64,000 nucleotides of DNA from Nocardioides panacis (GCF_019039255.1 NZ_CP077062.1:806001-870000), one strand, 5' to 3'. Positions 8,623 to 17,683 are shown, numbered from the stretch's first letter. Notes: generated by a model not told the origin, from the letters alone. Numbers and translations are program-made.

Positions 8623-10275
8623 GTGCTGAACCAGCAACCGCTGCCTCCCGCACCGGGGGCGGTCCGTGTGGGGGACTACCGCCTGCTCGCCAAGATCGGC
8701 GAGGGCGGGATGGGCGTCGTGCACCTCGCGCAGGCGGGTGACGGCTCCCGCGTCGCGCTGAAGGTGCTGCGCCCGCACATCATCGGCGACGACGAGGCCC
8801 GCGAGCGGCTGGCCCGCGAGGTGGCCTCGCTGCGCCTGGTGACCAGCCCGTGGATCGCCGAGGTCATCGACGCCGACCCGTGGGGCGAGACGCCCTACGT
8901 GGCCACCCGGTACGTCCCCGGCCTCTCCCTGCACGAGCACGTCCGGCAGGAGGGTCCGGTGCGCGGCGACGACCTGCGGCACTTCGCGGCCGGTCTCGCC
9001 GAGGCGGTGATCGCCGTCCACCGGGTCGGCGTGCTGCACCGCGACATCAAGCCGTCCAACGTGCTGCTCGAGGGCCGTTCGCCGGTGCTCATCGACTTCG
9101 GCCTGGCCCGGCTCGCGGAGGACCCGCGGCTCACCCAGACCGGCTGGCTGCTCGGCACCCCCGGCTACCTCGCCCCCGAGATCCTCTACGGCGACGACGC
9201 CACCCCCGCCTCGGACGTGCACTCGTGGGCAGCGACCGTGGTGTTCGCCGCCACCGGCCGCCCGCCGTTCGGCACCGGCCCCGCGATGGCGATCATGGAC
9301 CGGGTCCGCCGCGGCGAGCACGACCTGTCCGACGTTCCACCGGCGCTGCTGCCGCTCGTGCAGGCCAGCCTGGCGCCCGACCCCGCCGACCGCCCCGGTA
9401 CGGCGGAGGTGCTGGCGTCCCTGCGGGCACCGGTGCGCGACGACCTGACGCTGCCCTACGTGCTCGCGCCGCAGGACCGGACGGGCACGCCGACGACGAC
9501 GCCGCTGACCACGGTGCAGCCGGCTCCCCGGACCCGCCCGCTGACCGGGCCGTCGGTGCTGCAGCCCGCGCGGGCGCCGTACATGCAGCCGCCGGCTCCC
9601 CAGCAGGGCGTTCCCCAGCAGCCGGCCACCGACGACGGGCGGCCCCGGCTGGTCCCTCCGGACGCGTGGCGCCCGGCCCCCGGCGGCCTGGCAAGGCTGC
9701 AGCGCGGGAGCCTGCTGCTCGGGCTGTTCGGCATCGTCACCCTCGGCTTCGCGCGGGCGCCGTACGCCGCCCTGGCGGTCGCGTGCGCCCTCGCCCTGGC
9801 GGTGCGCACCGTGTCCTGGACGACCGAGTCCGCGCGGCAGCGCCAGCACCTGCGCGGCCGCCGCCGGTGGTACGACAGCACCCTGACGCTGGCGTCCGCG
9901 CCGTGGTACCTCGTGGTCGCGACCGGCGGCACGATCGTGCTGCTGCTCTGGTCGGCGCTGGTCGCCTTCGTGGTCGGCTTCGCCTACCTGATGTTCCGCG
10001 GACCGCTGGTGCCCGGCCTGCTGGTGATGGGCGCGGTCCTCGCCGTCTCGCTCTGGTGGGGCCCGGGCGCCCGGCGGGTGCGGCTGCCCACCCGGCGCGC
10101 GGTGCTCACGGCCACCCGGCGGGCCTGGACCGGCTGGCTGGCGGTCGCGCTGGTGGTGGCCGCGGTGGCGCTCTGCGGCTGGTCGCTGGCGAGCGGCGGG
10201 GTGGTCTGGGACCCGCAGCCCGGACCGCCGTGGCGCTCGGGGACGATGCTCGGGAGCCTGGCCCGCTGGTTGTGA
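8623..10275 (+). CDS. Membrane-attached Ser/Thr protein kinase (PknB-like)
   Basis: Eukaryote-type protein kinase of 550 residues. The catalytic domain (about residues 19-265) is complete: glycine loop IGEGGMG (25-31), ATP lysine in VALK (47), HRDIKPSN catalytic loop, IDFGLA, GTPGYLAPE activation segment end. A Pro/Thr/Gln-rich linker follows. The C-terminal part holds about four to five hydrophobic segments, so the kinase faces the cytoplasm from the membrane. No PASTA repeats are present, unlike PknB itself. The next gene encodes a PP2C-type phosphatase with the same promoter layout, suggesting a kinase/phosphatase pair. Confidence 0.92.
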   Translation: MLNQQPLPPAPGAVRVGDYRLLAKIGEGGMGVVHLAQAGDGSRVALKVLRPHIIGDDEARERLAREVASLRLVTSPWIAEVIDADPWGETPYVATRYVPGLSLHEHVRQEGPVRGDDLRHFAAGLAEAVIAVHRVGVLHRDIKPSNVLLEGRSPVLIDFGLARLAEDPRLTQTGWLLGTPGYLAPEILYGDDATPASDVHSWAATVVFAATGRPPFGTGPAMAIMDRVRRGEHDLSDVPPALLPLVQASLAPDPADRPGTAEVLASLRAPVRDDLTLPYVLAPQDRTGTPTTTPLTTVQPAPRTRPLTGPSVLQPARAPYMQPPAPQQGVPQQPATDDGRPRLVPPDAWRPAPGGLARLQRGSLLLGLFGIVTLGFARAPYAALAVACALALAVRTVSWTTESARQRQHLRGRRRWYDSTLTLASAPWYLVVATGGTIVLLLWSALVAFVVGFAYLMFRGPLVPGLLVMGAVLAVSLWWGPGARRVRLPTRRAVLTATRRAWTGWLAVALVVAAVALCGWSLASGGVVWDPQPGPPWRSGTMLGSLARWL

Positions 10276-10317
10276 CCCGGATCGGCGGTTGTCCGGACCA
10301 GATGCGGCACGTGCCTC

Positions 10318-10323
10318 TACCGT
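10318..10323 (+). promoter_or_regulatory. Leaderless-type -10 box (TACCGT) of the PP2C phosphatase
   Basis: TACCGT plus six bases plus GTG, identical in hexamer and spacing to the kinase promoter 1.7 kb upstream. Confidence 0.5.
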
Positions 10324-10329
10324 GAACGA

Positions 10330-11850
10330 GTGCCGCTGCGTCTCCGCCTCATCGGGCTGTTCTCGGTGCTGGTCCTGATCGTGGCCGGCGCCGCCGTCGC
10401 CGTCACCTCCTCCCTGCGGCACGTGCAGCACAACCGGGAGGTCGTCACCGGTCGGCTGCAGCCCGCGAGCGTGGACAGCAGGGCGCTGCTGGTCGCGCTG
10501 GTGGACCAGGAGACCGGGCAACGCGGATACCTGCTCACCGGGGACGAGACGTTCCTGGAGCCCTACCGGGAGGGTGCCCGGGACCTCACCGGCCGGCTCG
10601 CCGCGCTGCGGACGGACTTCGCCGGCGACCCGGGCATGTCCGACGCGATCGACGCGGTCGACGCGGCGGCCGCGACCTGGCAGCGGGTCGGTGCCCGGCC
10701 CGAGATCGCCGCCCGCCGCGCCGGGGACGTCGCCGGAGCGCAGGCCCTGGTCGCCACCGGCCGGGGCAAGGCGGCCTTCGACGAGGTCCGGGCCCGGGTG
10801 GCCGCGCTGCAGTCGCTGATCGACGCCCGTACGGCGGCCGCGCAGCGCACCGCCGCCGACGACCTGGTGACGCTGCGCGCGGCGATCATCAGCAGCCTGG
10901 TGCTGGTGCTCGTGATCCTGGTCGGCAGCGCCGTGCTGCTGCGCCGGTGGATGCTGCTGCCGGTGCTCCGGCTGCGGGCCCGGATGCGGGCCGTGGCCGA
11001 CGGCCGGATCGACGAGGAGGTCCTCATCGACGGGCCCCCGGAGGTGGCCGCCATCGGTCGCGACGCCGAGAGCATGCGCCGCCGGATCGTGGCCGAGCTG
11101 GACTCCGCCCGGGCCGCCACGGAGGCGCTCACCCAGCACAGCCCGGTCGTCAGCCTGCTGCGCAGCGAGCTCGCCGCGCACCCGCCCACCGACCCCTGCG
11201 GGCTGGAGGTCGCGGGCCTGGTGCTCTCGGCCGAAGGGGTGCTGGCCGGCGACTGGTGGGAGACGGTCCGGCGTCCCGACGGCAGCACCGCGCTGGTGCT
11301 GGCGGACGTGTCCGGGCACGGCGCCGAGGCGGGGCTGGTCGCGTTCGCCTTCAAGCAGCGGATCACCGCGCTGCTGGACACCGACCTCGACCTCGCGTCC
11401 GTGCTCCGGATCGCGGCCGCGCGGCCCGACGCGGACAACGAGCGCTTCCTGTCCTGCCTGGTGGTGGTCGTCGACCCCGACGGGCAGCGGCTGTCGTGGG
11501 TCAACGCCGGGCACCCGGCCGGTCTGGTCGTCGACCGGCACCACCGCGCCACGCCGGCCGAGCTGGGTCCCACCGGCCCGCTGATCAGCGCGGTCACGAG
11601 CGGCTGGAGCGTCGGCCGCACGCTGTTCGGGCCCGACGACCTGCTCCTCGCCTGCACCGACGGCGTGCTGGAGGCCCGCGACGCCGACGGCGTGGAGCTC
11701 GGGGTCGACGGGCTGGTCGAGGTGCTGCGCCGGCTCGAGCCGTGGACCCCGGAGGAGGCGGTCGCCCAGTGCCGGGAGGCGGTGCGCCGGCACGCCGTCG
11801 ACGTACGCCGCGACGACGTGACCCTGGTGGCGCTGGCCCTGAAGGGCTGA
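10330..11850 (+). CDS. CHASE3-HAMP-PP2C (SpoIIE/RsbU-type) serine phosphatase
   Basis: Membrane sensor phosphatase of 506 residues. Order seen: TM helix (residues ~5-25), extracytoplasmic CHASE3 sensor with the hallmark VDQETGQRGYLLTGDETFLEPY (~57-78), second TM helix (~178-198), HAMP-like region, then the SpoIIE/RsbU catalytic domain with metal-binding Asp residues in LVLADVSGHGAEAGLVAF and LLACTDGVLEARD. Enzymes of this class dephosphorylate anti-anti-sigma factors or other Ser/Thr phosphoproteins. The adjacent kinase is a plausible antagonist, but no anti-sigma partner gene is nearby. Confidence 0.9.
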   Translation: MPLRLRLIGLFSVLVLIVAGAAVAVTSSLRHVQHNREVVTGRLQPASVDSRALLVALVDQETGQRGYLLTGDETFLEPYREGARDLTGRLAALRTDFAGDPGMSDAIDAVDAAAATWQRVGARPEIAARRAGDVAGAQALVATGRGKAAFDEVRARVAALQSLIDARTAAAQRTAADDLVTLRAAIISSLVLVLVILVGSAVLLRRWMLLPVLRLRARMRAVADGRIDEEVLIDGPPEVAAIGRDAESMRRRIVAELDSARAATEALTQHSPVVSLLRSELAAHPPTDPCGLEVAGLVLSAEGVLAGDWWETVRRPDGSTALVLADVSGHGAEAGLVAFAFKQRITALLDTDLDLASVLRIAAARPDADNERFLSCLVVVVDPDGQRLSWVNAGHPAGLVVDRHHRATPAELGPTGPLISAVTSGWSVGRTLFGPDDLLLACTDGVLEARDADGVELGVDGLVEVLRRLEPWTPEEAVAQCREAVRRHAVDVRRDDVTLVALALKG

Positions 11851-11904
11851 CCGGAATCCGAGACCGGGTTCCACGCCTCGGACTTGGGTGGCACAGTGGG
11901 GGTC

Positions 11905-11934
11905 ATGCAGCAGAGCCCGGTGATTATCAGCTAG
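11905..11934 (+). CDS. Putative leader peptide MQQSPVIIS
   Basis: Nine-residue ORF ending in TAG, one codon after adjacent Ile codons att-atc. att is unusual in this genome. A ribosome stalled here would cover the 5' arm of the following hairpin. Likely a regulatory peptide for cimA with no function of its own. Confidence 0.6.
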   Translation: MQQSPVIIS

Positions 11935-11958
11935 CGCGCCGCGACACCCCGGCGCGCT

Positions 11959-11987
11959 GACCTCTCGTATCCACGGGGGGTCTTTTT
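11959..11987 (+). terminator. Attenuator terminator upstream of cimA
   Basis: Seven-pair stem (11959-11965 with 11976-11982), ten-base loop and a TTTTT tail (11983-11987). It lies 35 bases before the cimA ATG, where a simple gene-end terminator for the phosphatase would not need a leader peptide. Confidence 0.7.
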
Positions 11988-12022
11988 GTTGCCCGACCAG
12001 CCCCGACCCGAGGACGATCCCG

Positions 12023-13612
12023 ATGAGCAGCACCCCTGAGACGTTCCACGTCTACGACACGACGCTGCGCGACGGCGCGCAGCAGGAGGGCCTGAACCTC
12101 TCGGTCGCCGACAAGCTGTCGATCGCGCGGCAGCTCGACGGGCTCGGCGTCGGCTACATCGAGGGCGGCTGGCCGGGGTCGAACCCCAAGGACACCGAGT
12201 TCTTCCGGCGGGCCGCCCACGAGCTCGACCTGCAGCACGCCACGCTGGCCGCGTTCGGGGCCACCCGGCGGGCCGGCGTCGCCGCGGCCGACGACCCGCT
12301 GGTCGCCGCGCTGCGCGACAGCGGCGCCTCGGTCGTCACGCTGGTGGCCAAGTCCCACGACCGGCACGTCGAGCTCGCGCTGCGGACCACGCTGGAGGAG
12401 AACCTCGCGATGGTCCGCGACACCGTCTCCCACCTGCGCACCGAGGGGCAGCGGGTGTTCCTCGACGCCGAGCACTTCTTCGACGGCTACCGCGCCAACC
12501 GGGCCTACGCGCTCGAGGTGCTCCGCACGGCGTACGACGCGGGTGCCGAGGTCGTCGCGCTGTGCGACACCAACGGCGGGATGCTGCCGAGCTGGGTCGG
12601 TGACGTGGTCGACGACGTGCTGTCCACCGGGGTGCGGGTCGGCATCCACTGCCACAACGACACCGGCTGCGCGGTGGCGAACACGCTGGCGGCCGTGGAC
12701 GCCGGCGCCAGCCACGTCCAGGGCACCCTGAACGGCTACGGCGAGCGCACCGGCAACGCCGACCTGGTCTCGGTGGTCGCCAACCTCGAGCTCAAACTCG
12801 GCCGGCCGGTGCTCCCCGAGGGCCGGCTGCGCGACGCGACCCGGATCGCGCACGCGGTCGCCGAGGTCACGAACTTCCCGCCCGCCTCGCGCCAGCCCTA
12901 CGTCGGCACCAGCGCGTTCGCACACAAGGCGGGGCTGCACGCCAGCGCGATCAAGGTGGACCCGAACCTCTACCAGCACATGGAGCCCGAGCTCGTCGGC
13001 AACGACATGAGGCTGCTGATCTCGGACATGGCCGGCCGCGCCAGCATCGAGCTGAAGGGCGCGGAGCTCGGCTACGACCTGGCCTCGATGGACGAGGGCC
13101 GCGAGCTGATCACCCGGATCACCACGCGGGTCAAGGACCTCGAGTCGCAGGGGTACACCTTCGAGGCGGCCGACGCGTCCTTCGAGCTGCTGCTCGTCGA
13201 AGAGGTCGACGGGGCCCGTCCGTCGTACTTCGAGGTGGAGTCCTGGCGGGTGATCACCGACTCCAGGCCCGGCGAGGAGGCGGTCTCCGAGGCCACCATC
13301 AAGCTGCTCGCCGGGGGTGCCCGCATCATCACGACCGGCGAGGGCAACGGTCCGGTCAACGCGCTCGACCAGTCGTTGCGCGAGGCGATCGGCCAGGCCT
13401 ACCCGGAGGTCGCGAAGTTCGAGCTGATCGACTACAAGGTCCGGATCCTCGACCAGGGGCACGGCACCGACGCGGTCACCCGGGTGCTCATCGAGACCAC
13501 CGACGGCGTCTCGAGCTGGGTCACCGTCGGCGTCGGGCACAACGTCATCGAGGCCTCCTGGGGCGCGCTGGTGGACGCCGTCACCTACGGCCTGCGCCGC
13601 AACGGCGCCTAG
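12023..13612 (+). CDS. cimA: (R)-citramalate synthase
   Basis: Condenses pyruvate with acetyl-CoA to citramalate, giving threonine-independent 2-oxobutyrate for isoleucine synthesis. The 529-residue protein has the DRE-TIM metallolyase signature YDTTLRDGAQQEGLNLS (residues ~10-26), GLGVGYIEGGWPGSNPKD specific for the CimA group, metal-binding IHCHNDTG and GYGERTGNADL, and a C-terminal allosteric LeuA-dimer domain (from about residue 390), which in this family binds isoleucine. The Ile-codon attenuator upstream supports a role in isoleucine supply. 2-Isopropylmalate synthase is less likely given the GGWPGSNPKD block. Confidence 0.92.
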   Translation: MSSTPETFHVYDTTLRDGAQQEGLNLSVADKLSIARQLDGLGVGYIEGGWPGSNPKDTEFFRRAAHELDLQHATLAAFGATRRAGVAAADDPLVAALRDSGASVVTLVAKSHDRHVELALRTTLEENLAMVRDTVSHLRTEGQRVFLDAEHFFDGYRANRAYALEVLRTAYDAGAEVVALCDTNGGMLPSWVGDVVDDVLSTGVRVGIHCHNDTGCAVANTLAAVDAGASHVQGTLNGYGERTGNADLVSVVANLELKLGRPVLPEGRLRDATRIAHAVAEVTNFPPASRQPYVGTSAFAHKAGLHASAIKVDPNLYQHMEPELVGNDMRLLISDMAGRASIELKGAELGYDLASMDEGRELITRITTRVKDLESQGYTFEAADASFELLLVEEVDGARPSYFEVESWRVITDSRPGEEAVSEATIKLLAGGARIITTGEGNGPVNALDQSLREAIGQAYPEVAKFELIDYKVRILDQGHGTDAVTRVLIETTDGVSSWVTVGVGHNVIEASWGALVDAVTYGLRRNGA

Positions 13613-13622
13613 CGACCGGGCC

Positions 13623-14393
13623 TCAGCCGACCGCCACCACCACGGCGGCCAGCGCCAGCAGGGCGGCCACCGACCCGGTGGCCCACCGGGGACGGGGCAC
13701 CAGCTTCTCCACGGCGATGAGGAGCGCGACGACCGCCATCCACCCCAGGCTCATCAGGCCGAGCGCGACCAGGGCCGCCATCAGTCCCCAGCAGCAGCCC
13801 ACGCACCACAGCCCGTGCACCGCGCCCATCCGCAGGGCACCGAGCCGGCCGTCGCGCCAGTGCTCGACGACGAAGGCGACCGGTCCGCGGCACCGGCGCA
13901 GGCAGGCGTACTTCGCGGGCGTCAGCTCGTAGGCCGCCGCGAGGGCCAGCACGCCGGCCGACACCCAGCGACCGTCCTCCTGCCAGAAGCGGGAGTCGCC
14001 GGCGACCACCTGCCCGGCCCGCAGCAGCAGGTAGCAGAGCAGTCCCGCGCTCGACCAGGCGACCAGGTAGCCGGCCACGAAGAACGCGCTGCCGGCCGGC
14101 GCGGCGGGCAGCGCGCGGGCCCTCCGCCCGCGCTGGATCGAGACGTACGTCGCGACCATCGGGGCCACCGACGGGAACATCATCGCGGCCATCATCACGA
14201 CCCACGTGACCATGAAGAACACCGGCCCGCCCGGGCCCATCGTCATGTCCATGCCCCGGGTGCGGGCGACCGTGAACCACCAGGCCACGGCCGATCCCAC
14301 CAGCAGCGTGGCGTACGTCGCCAGCCGCCAGCGCAGGAACGGGTCCTCGCGCCACCGGTGGCCCGACGACGCGGCGACGGCGGTGGGGCGCAT
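13623..14393 (-). CDS. DUF2182 multi-helix membrane protein
   Basis: Predicted metal-binding integral membrane protein of unknown function, 256 residues with about six helices. Family traits are TMGPGGPVFFMVTWVVMMAAMMFPSVAPM, ELTPAKYACLRRCRGP with paired Cys, and MGAVHGLWCVGCCWGLMAALVALGLMSLGWM. The Cys/Met-rich helices suggest metal handling. The ATG lies five bases after the stop of the upstream DUF1326 gene, so the two are translationally linked and likely work together. Confidence 0.9.
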   Translation of the reverse strand: MRPTAVAASSGHRWREDPFLRWRLATYATLLVGSAVAWWFTVARTRGMDMTMGPGGPVFFMVTWVVMMAAMMFPSVAPMVATYVSIQRGRRARALPAAPAGSAFFVAGYLVAWSSAGLLCYLLLRAGQVVAGDSRFWQEDGRWVSAGVLALAAAYELTPAKYACLRRCRGPVAFVVEHWRDGRLGALRMGAVHGLWCVGCCWGLMAALVALGLMSLGWMAVVALLIAVEKLVPRPRWATGSVAALLALAAVVVAVG

Positions 14394-14398
14394 CGTGC

Positions 14399-15004
14399 TC
14401 AGGCTGACCAGGCGAAGTCCGTGGAGAAGCCGGACTGTCCCGCCAGCGCGGGGACCAGGCCGAAGGCCTCGAAGCGGGACGCACCGGCCTTCCCGAGGGT
14501 GAGGGTGGAGCCGGCCGGGTGGAACAGGTGGGTCATCGCTGCCGCCTCGCCCGTCTCGCTGCCGAAGGGGACCACGTCGTCGACCTCGAGCGCGCCGGTG
14601 TCGCCGAGGCTCAAGGCGTGGTGCCCGTCCTGGCTCTCGAACCGCATCGGCACCCGGAGCACGCCGAGCTGCTCGCCGACCAGCGGCACCAGTCCGGCCA
14701 TCGGGCCGCCGAGCGCGCCGCCGAACACCGCTCCGAGCTTGCCGGCCTGCTCCTCGCTCGCGGCCTCGTCGACGAGCACGCCGAGACGCCAGTTGCCCTC
14801 GTGCATGAACCGCGGCGTGTCCGCGCAGGCCGCGAGCGTCAGGCCGCCCACGTCGACGCCCTCGATCTCCCCGGTGTCGATGTGGAAGACCAGGACGACG
14901 GTGCAGCGGTCCTTGTTGGCGCCGAGGTCGAACGACGCCGTGCAGGGGCAGACCAGGTCGCAGGTGCAGTTCTCGAAGTAGCGGCCAGCGATGTTCCAGG
15001 ACAT
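14399..15004 (-). CDS. DUF1326 family protein
   Basis: Soluble protein of 201 residues. It begins MSWNIAGRYFENCTCDLVCPC, the Cys-rich opening typical of DUF1326, and also has an FDLGANKDRCTVVLVF block. Four Cys in the first 20 residues suggest metal or redox chemistry; biochemical function is unknown. The start is the ATG preceded by GGGAG at seven bases rather than the upstream GTG at 15031. It is the first gene of a two-gene unit with the DUF2182 membrane protein, a recurrent pairing in bacteria. Confidence 0.85.
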   Translation of the reverse strand: MSWNIAGRYFENCTCDLVCPCTASFDLGANKDRCTVVLVFHIDTGEIEGVDVGGLTLAACADTPRFMHEGNWRLGVLVDEAASEEQAGKLGAVFGGALGGPMAGLVPLVGEQLGVLRVPMRFESQDGHHALSLGDTGALEVDDVVPFGSETGEAAAMTHLFHPAGSTLTLGKAGASRFEAFGLVPALAGQSGFSTDFAWSA

Positions 15005-15098
15005 GTCGGTTCTCCCGTCGTCCCCCGGCACCTCCCAGCATCTGTCGGGCCGCGGGGCCTGTACATAGCCCCTGGGGGCGGTCTCGCCCCGGGGCGGC

Positions 15099-15665
15099 TC
15101 AGCCCAGCCGCAGGTACGGCGCGGGGTCGATCGCCGAGGCCGGGCCGCCGCCCGCGCGGCGCACCTCGAAGTGCAGGTGGCAGCCGTCCGGTGCGCCCTG
15201 GTCGTTCGCCCGGGCGACCAGCCGGCCGGGGCGCACGAGGTCGCCGGGGGCGACGTACACCCTGCGCACGTGGCCGATCAGCACGTCCACGCCGCTGCGG
15301 GCCCGGATCCGGAACGCGTAGGGCCCGTACGCCGCACCGGGTGCACCGGACGACGCCGGGTCCACGACGCGACCCCGGACGTTGCTGTTCAGCCGGGTGC
15401 CGCACGGCATCGCCACGTCGATGCCGTGGTGGAAGCCGCGGCGTCCCGGGCAGCGCCGGTCGTGCGCGTAGTACGGCGCGACCGTGCAGCCGTAGCCGAT
15501 CATCACCCGGTGCCGGCCGGCGAACCACGGGCTGGTGTGCAGCCGGTGGTCGGAGGAGTAGAACCGCCAGCGTGGGTCGCGGTCCTCGCGGGCCGCCGAC
15601 GGCACCGCGGTCAGCCCGGCGAGCAGCACGACCAGGAGGGCGAGGACCAGCGCACGCAGCCGCAT
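15099..15665 (-). CDS. Secreted M23-family (LytM-type) peptidase
   Basis: Exported protein of 188 residues. A signal peptide ([20 protein letters not shown], cleavage likely after PSA) is followed by the peptidase domain. Zinc motif HxxxD appears as [11 protein letters not shown] and the HxH motif as HLHFEVR near the C-terminus. Such enzymes cleave peptidoglycan cross-bridges or, if inactive, activate other hydrolases; here both motifs are intact. A TAGGCT hexamer seven bases before the ATG fits a leaderless promoter, back to back with the trpB2 promoter. Confidence 0.9.
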   Translation of the reverse strand: MRLRALVLALLVVLLAGLTAVPSAAREDRDPRWRFYSSDHRLHTSPWFAGRHRVMIGYGCTVAPYYAHDRRCPGRRGFHHGIDVAMPCGTRLNSNVRGRVVDPASSGAPGAAYGPYAFRIRARSGVDVLIGHVRRVYVAPGDLVRPGRLVARANDQGAPDGCHLHFEVRRAGGGPASAIDPAPYLRLG

Positions 15666-15672
15666 GGGCAGC

Positions 15673-15678
15673 AGCCTA
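15673..15678 (-). promoter_or_regulatory. Leaderless-type -10 box (TAGGCT) of the M23 peptidase
   Basis: On the minus strand TAGGCT is followed by seven bases and the ATG. Confidence 0.45.
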
Positions 15679-15682
15679 GGAC

Positions 15683-15688
15683 TAGGGT
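15683..15688 (+). promoter_or_regulatory. Possible -10 box (TAGGGT) of trpB2
   Basis: TAGGGT lies four bases beyond the divergent peptidase -10 box and about 38 bases before the trpB2 ATG, leaving room for a leader with the ribosome-binding site GGAGGG. Confidence 0.4.
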
Positions 15689-15725
15689 CGTCCCAGGAGA
15701 CCGGTCGAGGTGCGGAGGGCATCCG

Positions 15726-17105
15726 ATGGCAGACGTGAGGCAGCACAAGATCCTGCTCGACGAGGACGAGATGCCGCGGCGCTGGTACAACGTGCTGCCC
15801 GACCTGCCCACCCCGCCGCCGCCGGTGCTGCACCCAGGCACCGGGCAGCCCGTCGGTCCCGAGGACCTGGCGCCGCTGTTCCCGAGGGAGCTGATCCTGC
15901 AGGAGGTGTCCGGCGACCAGTACGTCGACATCCCCGAGGAGGTGCAGGACGTCTACCGGCTCTGGCGGCCGAGCCCGCTGTTCCGCGCGCACCGGCTGGA
16001 GAAGGCGCTCGGCACGCCGGCCCGGATCTACTACAAGTACGAAGGCGTCTCGCCGGCCGGCTCCCACAAGCCGAACACCGCGGTGCCGCAGGCCTACTAC
16101 AACGCGCGGGCCGGCATCAGGAAGCTGACCACCGAGACCGGGGCCGGCCAGTGGGGCACGGCGCTGGCGTTCGCGTGCGCGCAGTTCGACCTCGAGTGCG
16201 AGGTGTGGCAGGTGCGGGCGTCGTACGACCAGAAGCCCTACCGCAAGATGATGATCGAGACGTTCGGCGGGACGGTGCACCCGAGCCCGTCGGACCTGAC
16301 CGCCGCCGGCCGCGCGATCCTCGCGGAGCACCCCGACTCGACCGGCTCCCTGGGTATCGCGATCAGCGAGGCCGTGGAGAGGGCGGCCGGTGACCCGACC
16401 ACCAACTACGCCCTCGGCAGCGTGCTCAACCACGTGCTGATGCACCAGACCGTCATCGGCGAGGAGGCGCTGCTCCAGCTCGCCAAGGTGGGGGAGACCC
16501 CCGACCTGCTCGTCGGCTGCACCGGCGGCGGCTCCAACTTCGGCGGCCTGATGTTCCCGTTCCTGCGGGAGAGGTGGGCCGGCCGGATGGCGCCGACCGT
16601 GCGCGCCGTCGAGCCGTCGGCCTGCCCGTCGCTCACGCAGGGCACCTACGCCTACGACTTCGGCGACACCGCCGGCATGACGCCGCTGATGAAGATGCAC
16701 ACGCTGGGCCACGACTTCGTGCCCGACCCGATCCACGCGGGCGGCCTGCGCTACCACGGGATGAGCCCGCTGATCAGCCACCTCTACGAGACCGGCGAGA
16801 TCGAGGCGGTCGCCAAGGGCCAGTCGGAGTGCTTCGCGGCCGGCGTGCTGTTCGCCCGCACCGAGGGCATCGTGCCGGCGCCCGAGCCGACGCACGCCCT
16901 CGCGGCCGCGGTCGAGGAGGCCCTGGCCTGCAAGGAGAGCGGCGAGGAGAAGGTCATCCTCACCGCGCTCTGCGGGCACGGGCACCTCGACCTGCCGGCG
17001 TACGCCGCCTACCTGGCCGGCTCGGTCGAGGACACGTCGTGGGACGACGCCGACCTGCAGGCCGCGGTGGCGCAGGCGCTGACCCGGCTGCCGCAGCTCG
17101 CGTGA
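15726..17105 (+). CDS. trpB2: TrpB2-type tryptophan synthase beta chain
   Basis: PLP-dependent enzyme making tryptophan from indole and serine. The 459-residue length and the N-terminal extension with [11 protein letters not shown] are marks of the TrpB2 subgroup, which is usually not partnered by TrpA. The PLP lysine is in the block [19 protein letters not shown], the catalytic Glu in [13 protein letters not shown], and the phosphate-binding glycine loop is [16 protein letters not shown] (15714-15719) is six bases before the ATG. No other trp gene is in the window. It may salvage indole or act on another substrate; this remains open for the group. Confidence 0.9.
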   Translation: MADVRQHKILLDEDEMPRRWYNVLPDLPTPPPPVLHPGTGQPVGPEDLAPLFPRELILQEVSGDQYVDIPEEVQDVYRLWRPSPLFRAHRLEKALGTPARIYYKYEGVSPAGSHKPNTAVPQAYYNARAGIRKLTTETGAGQWGTALAFACAQFDLECEVWQVRASYDQKPYRKMMIETFGGTVHPSPSDLTAAGRAILAEHPDSTGSLGIAISEAVERAAGDPTTNYALGSVLNHVLMHQTVIGEEALLQLAKVGETPDLLVGCTGGGSNFGGLMFPFLRERWAGRMAPTVRAVEPSACPSLTQGTYAYDFGDTAGMTPLMKMHTLGHDFVPDPIHAGGLRYHGMSPLISHLYETGEIEAVAKGQSECFAAGVLFARTEGIVPAPEPTHALAAAVEEALACKESGEEKVILTALCGHGHLDLPAYAAYLAGSVEDTSWDDADLQAAVAQALTRLPQLA

Positions 17106-17392
17106 GCCGGGGCGTACGGCACGGGCGGCAGGTTGTTCACGTCCAGGCGGGTGGGCTTGGTCGCCTGCTTGGACGTGCGACCGATCGCACGTTGAGAGTC
17201 GCTGCATTGGCGGCGAAAGGACGCACCCTTGGGACCGAGCCCGCTGCGTTGGCGCGCGAGCTCTTACCGCGGCGTACTGGTTTGGTTCCTGACCGGTTTT
17301 CGGAGACCGGTCGCGCCCTAGTTGGGCAGCAGATCGTTGACCCGGCATCAGCGTCTGCCTAGGTTGATGCTTCGTCAACGAGCCGCAAGAGG
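17106..17392. other. Intergenic region, start of lower-GC patch
   Basis: No gene is supported. Base composition becomes less GC-rich than in the flanking genes. A perfect 7-bp hairpin (gaccggt/accggtc, 17291-17297 with 17306-17312) is present without a T-run. Confidence 0.5.
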
Positions 17393-17683
17393 GTGAATGC
17401 ATTGCCTACTGGACCGCTGCACCAGCGCTACGGGGTGGGAACCCTCGGTGCCGACACGAGCGAGGACTGCCGGTGCACGATCGGTGAGGATCACAACGAC
17501 TACGGCGTCCTTATGGCTGAGGTTAATTTCGGGCAGGACGACGACCAGGACGACGGCGACCGGGACAGCGATGAGACGCTCAACGTTTACGACGCGGCCG
17601 ATATCTGGATGTCGCATGGAATGGACGAGGACTACACCTTCGGCTACAGCGAAGATGAGTTGCGGCGCGCCGCCGGCAGGTGA
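17393..17683 (+). CDS. Small acidic hypothetical protein
   Basis: Up to 96 residues; an internal ATG at 17513 would give 56 residues. The C-terminal portion ETLNVYDAADIWMSHGMDED / YTFGYSEDELRRAAGR looks like a conserved actinobacterial motif, whereas the first ~40 residues (with CRC) are less convincing. Strongly acidic (DDDQDDGDRDSDE). No ribosome-binding site of quality is seen for the first GTG. Function unknown; it may be a truncated copy of a longer protein, given the decayed surroundings. Confidence 0.6.
   Translation: MNALPTGPLHQRYGVGTLGADTSEDCRCTIGEDHNDYGVLMAEVNFGQDDDQDDGDRDSDETLNVYDAADIWMSHGMDEDYTFGYSEDELRRAAGR

Larger units (their letters stand above)
11892..11987 (+). promoter_or_regulatory. 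Transcription attenuator with Val-Ile-Ile leader peptide before cimA
   Basis: A CACAGT -10-like hexamer (11892-11897) lies seven bases before a nine-codon ORF MQQSPVIIS (11905-11934) containing gtg-att-atc. Hairpin 1 is agcgcgcc/ggcgcgct (11933-11940/11951-11958). It is followed by a terminator hairpin gacctct/gggggtc (11959-11965/11976-11982, two G-U pairs) and five T. Bases 11943-11950 (gacacccc) can instead pair at seven of eight positions with 11975-11982, an antiterminator that would break the terminator. This is the textbook layout for isoleucine- or valine-dependent attenuation. Confidence 0.7.

Noticed and set aside
8458-12033. A 1191-codon open frame on the minus strand across the kinase and phosphatase genes
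   Set aside because: It is the antisense shadow of two well-supported plus-strand genes; its translation is low-complexity Arg/Gly/Pro/His with no recognisable domain. Long empty frames are common at this G+C.
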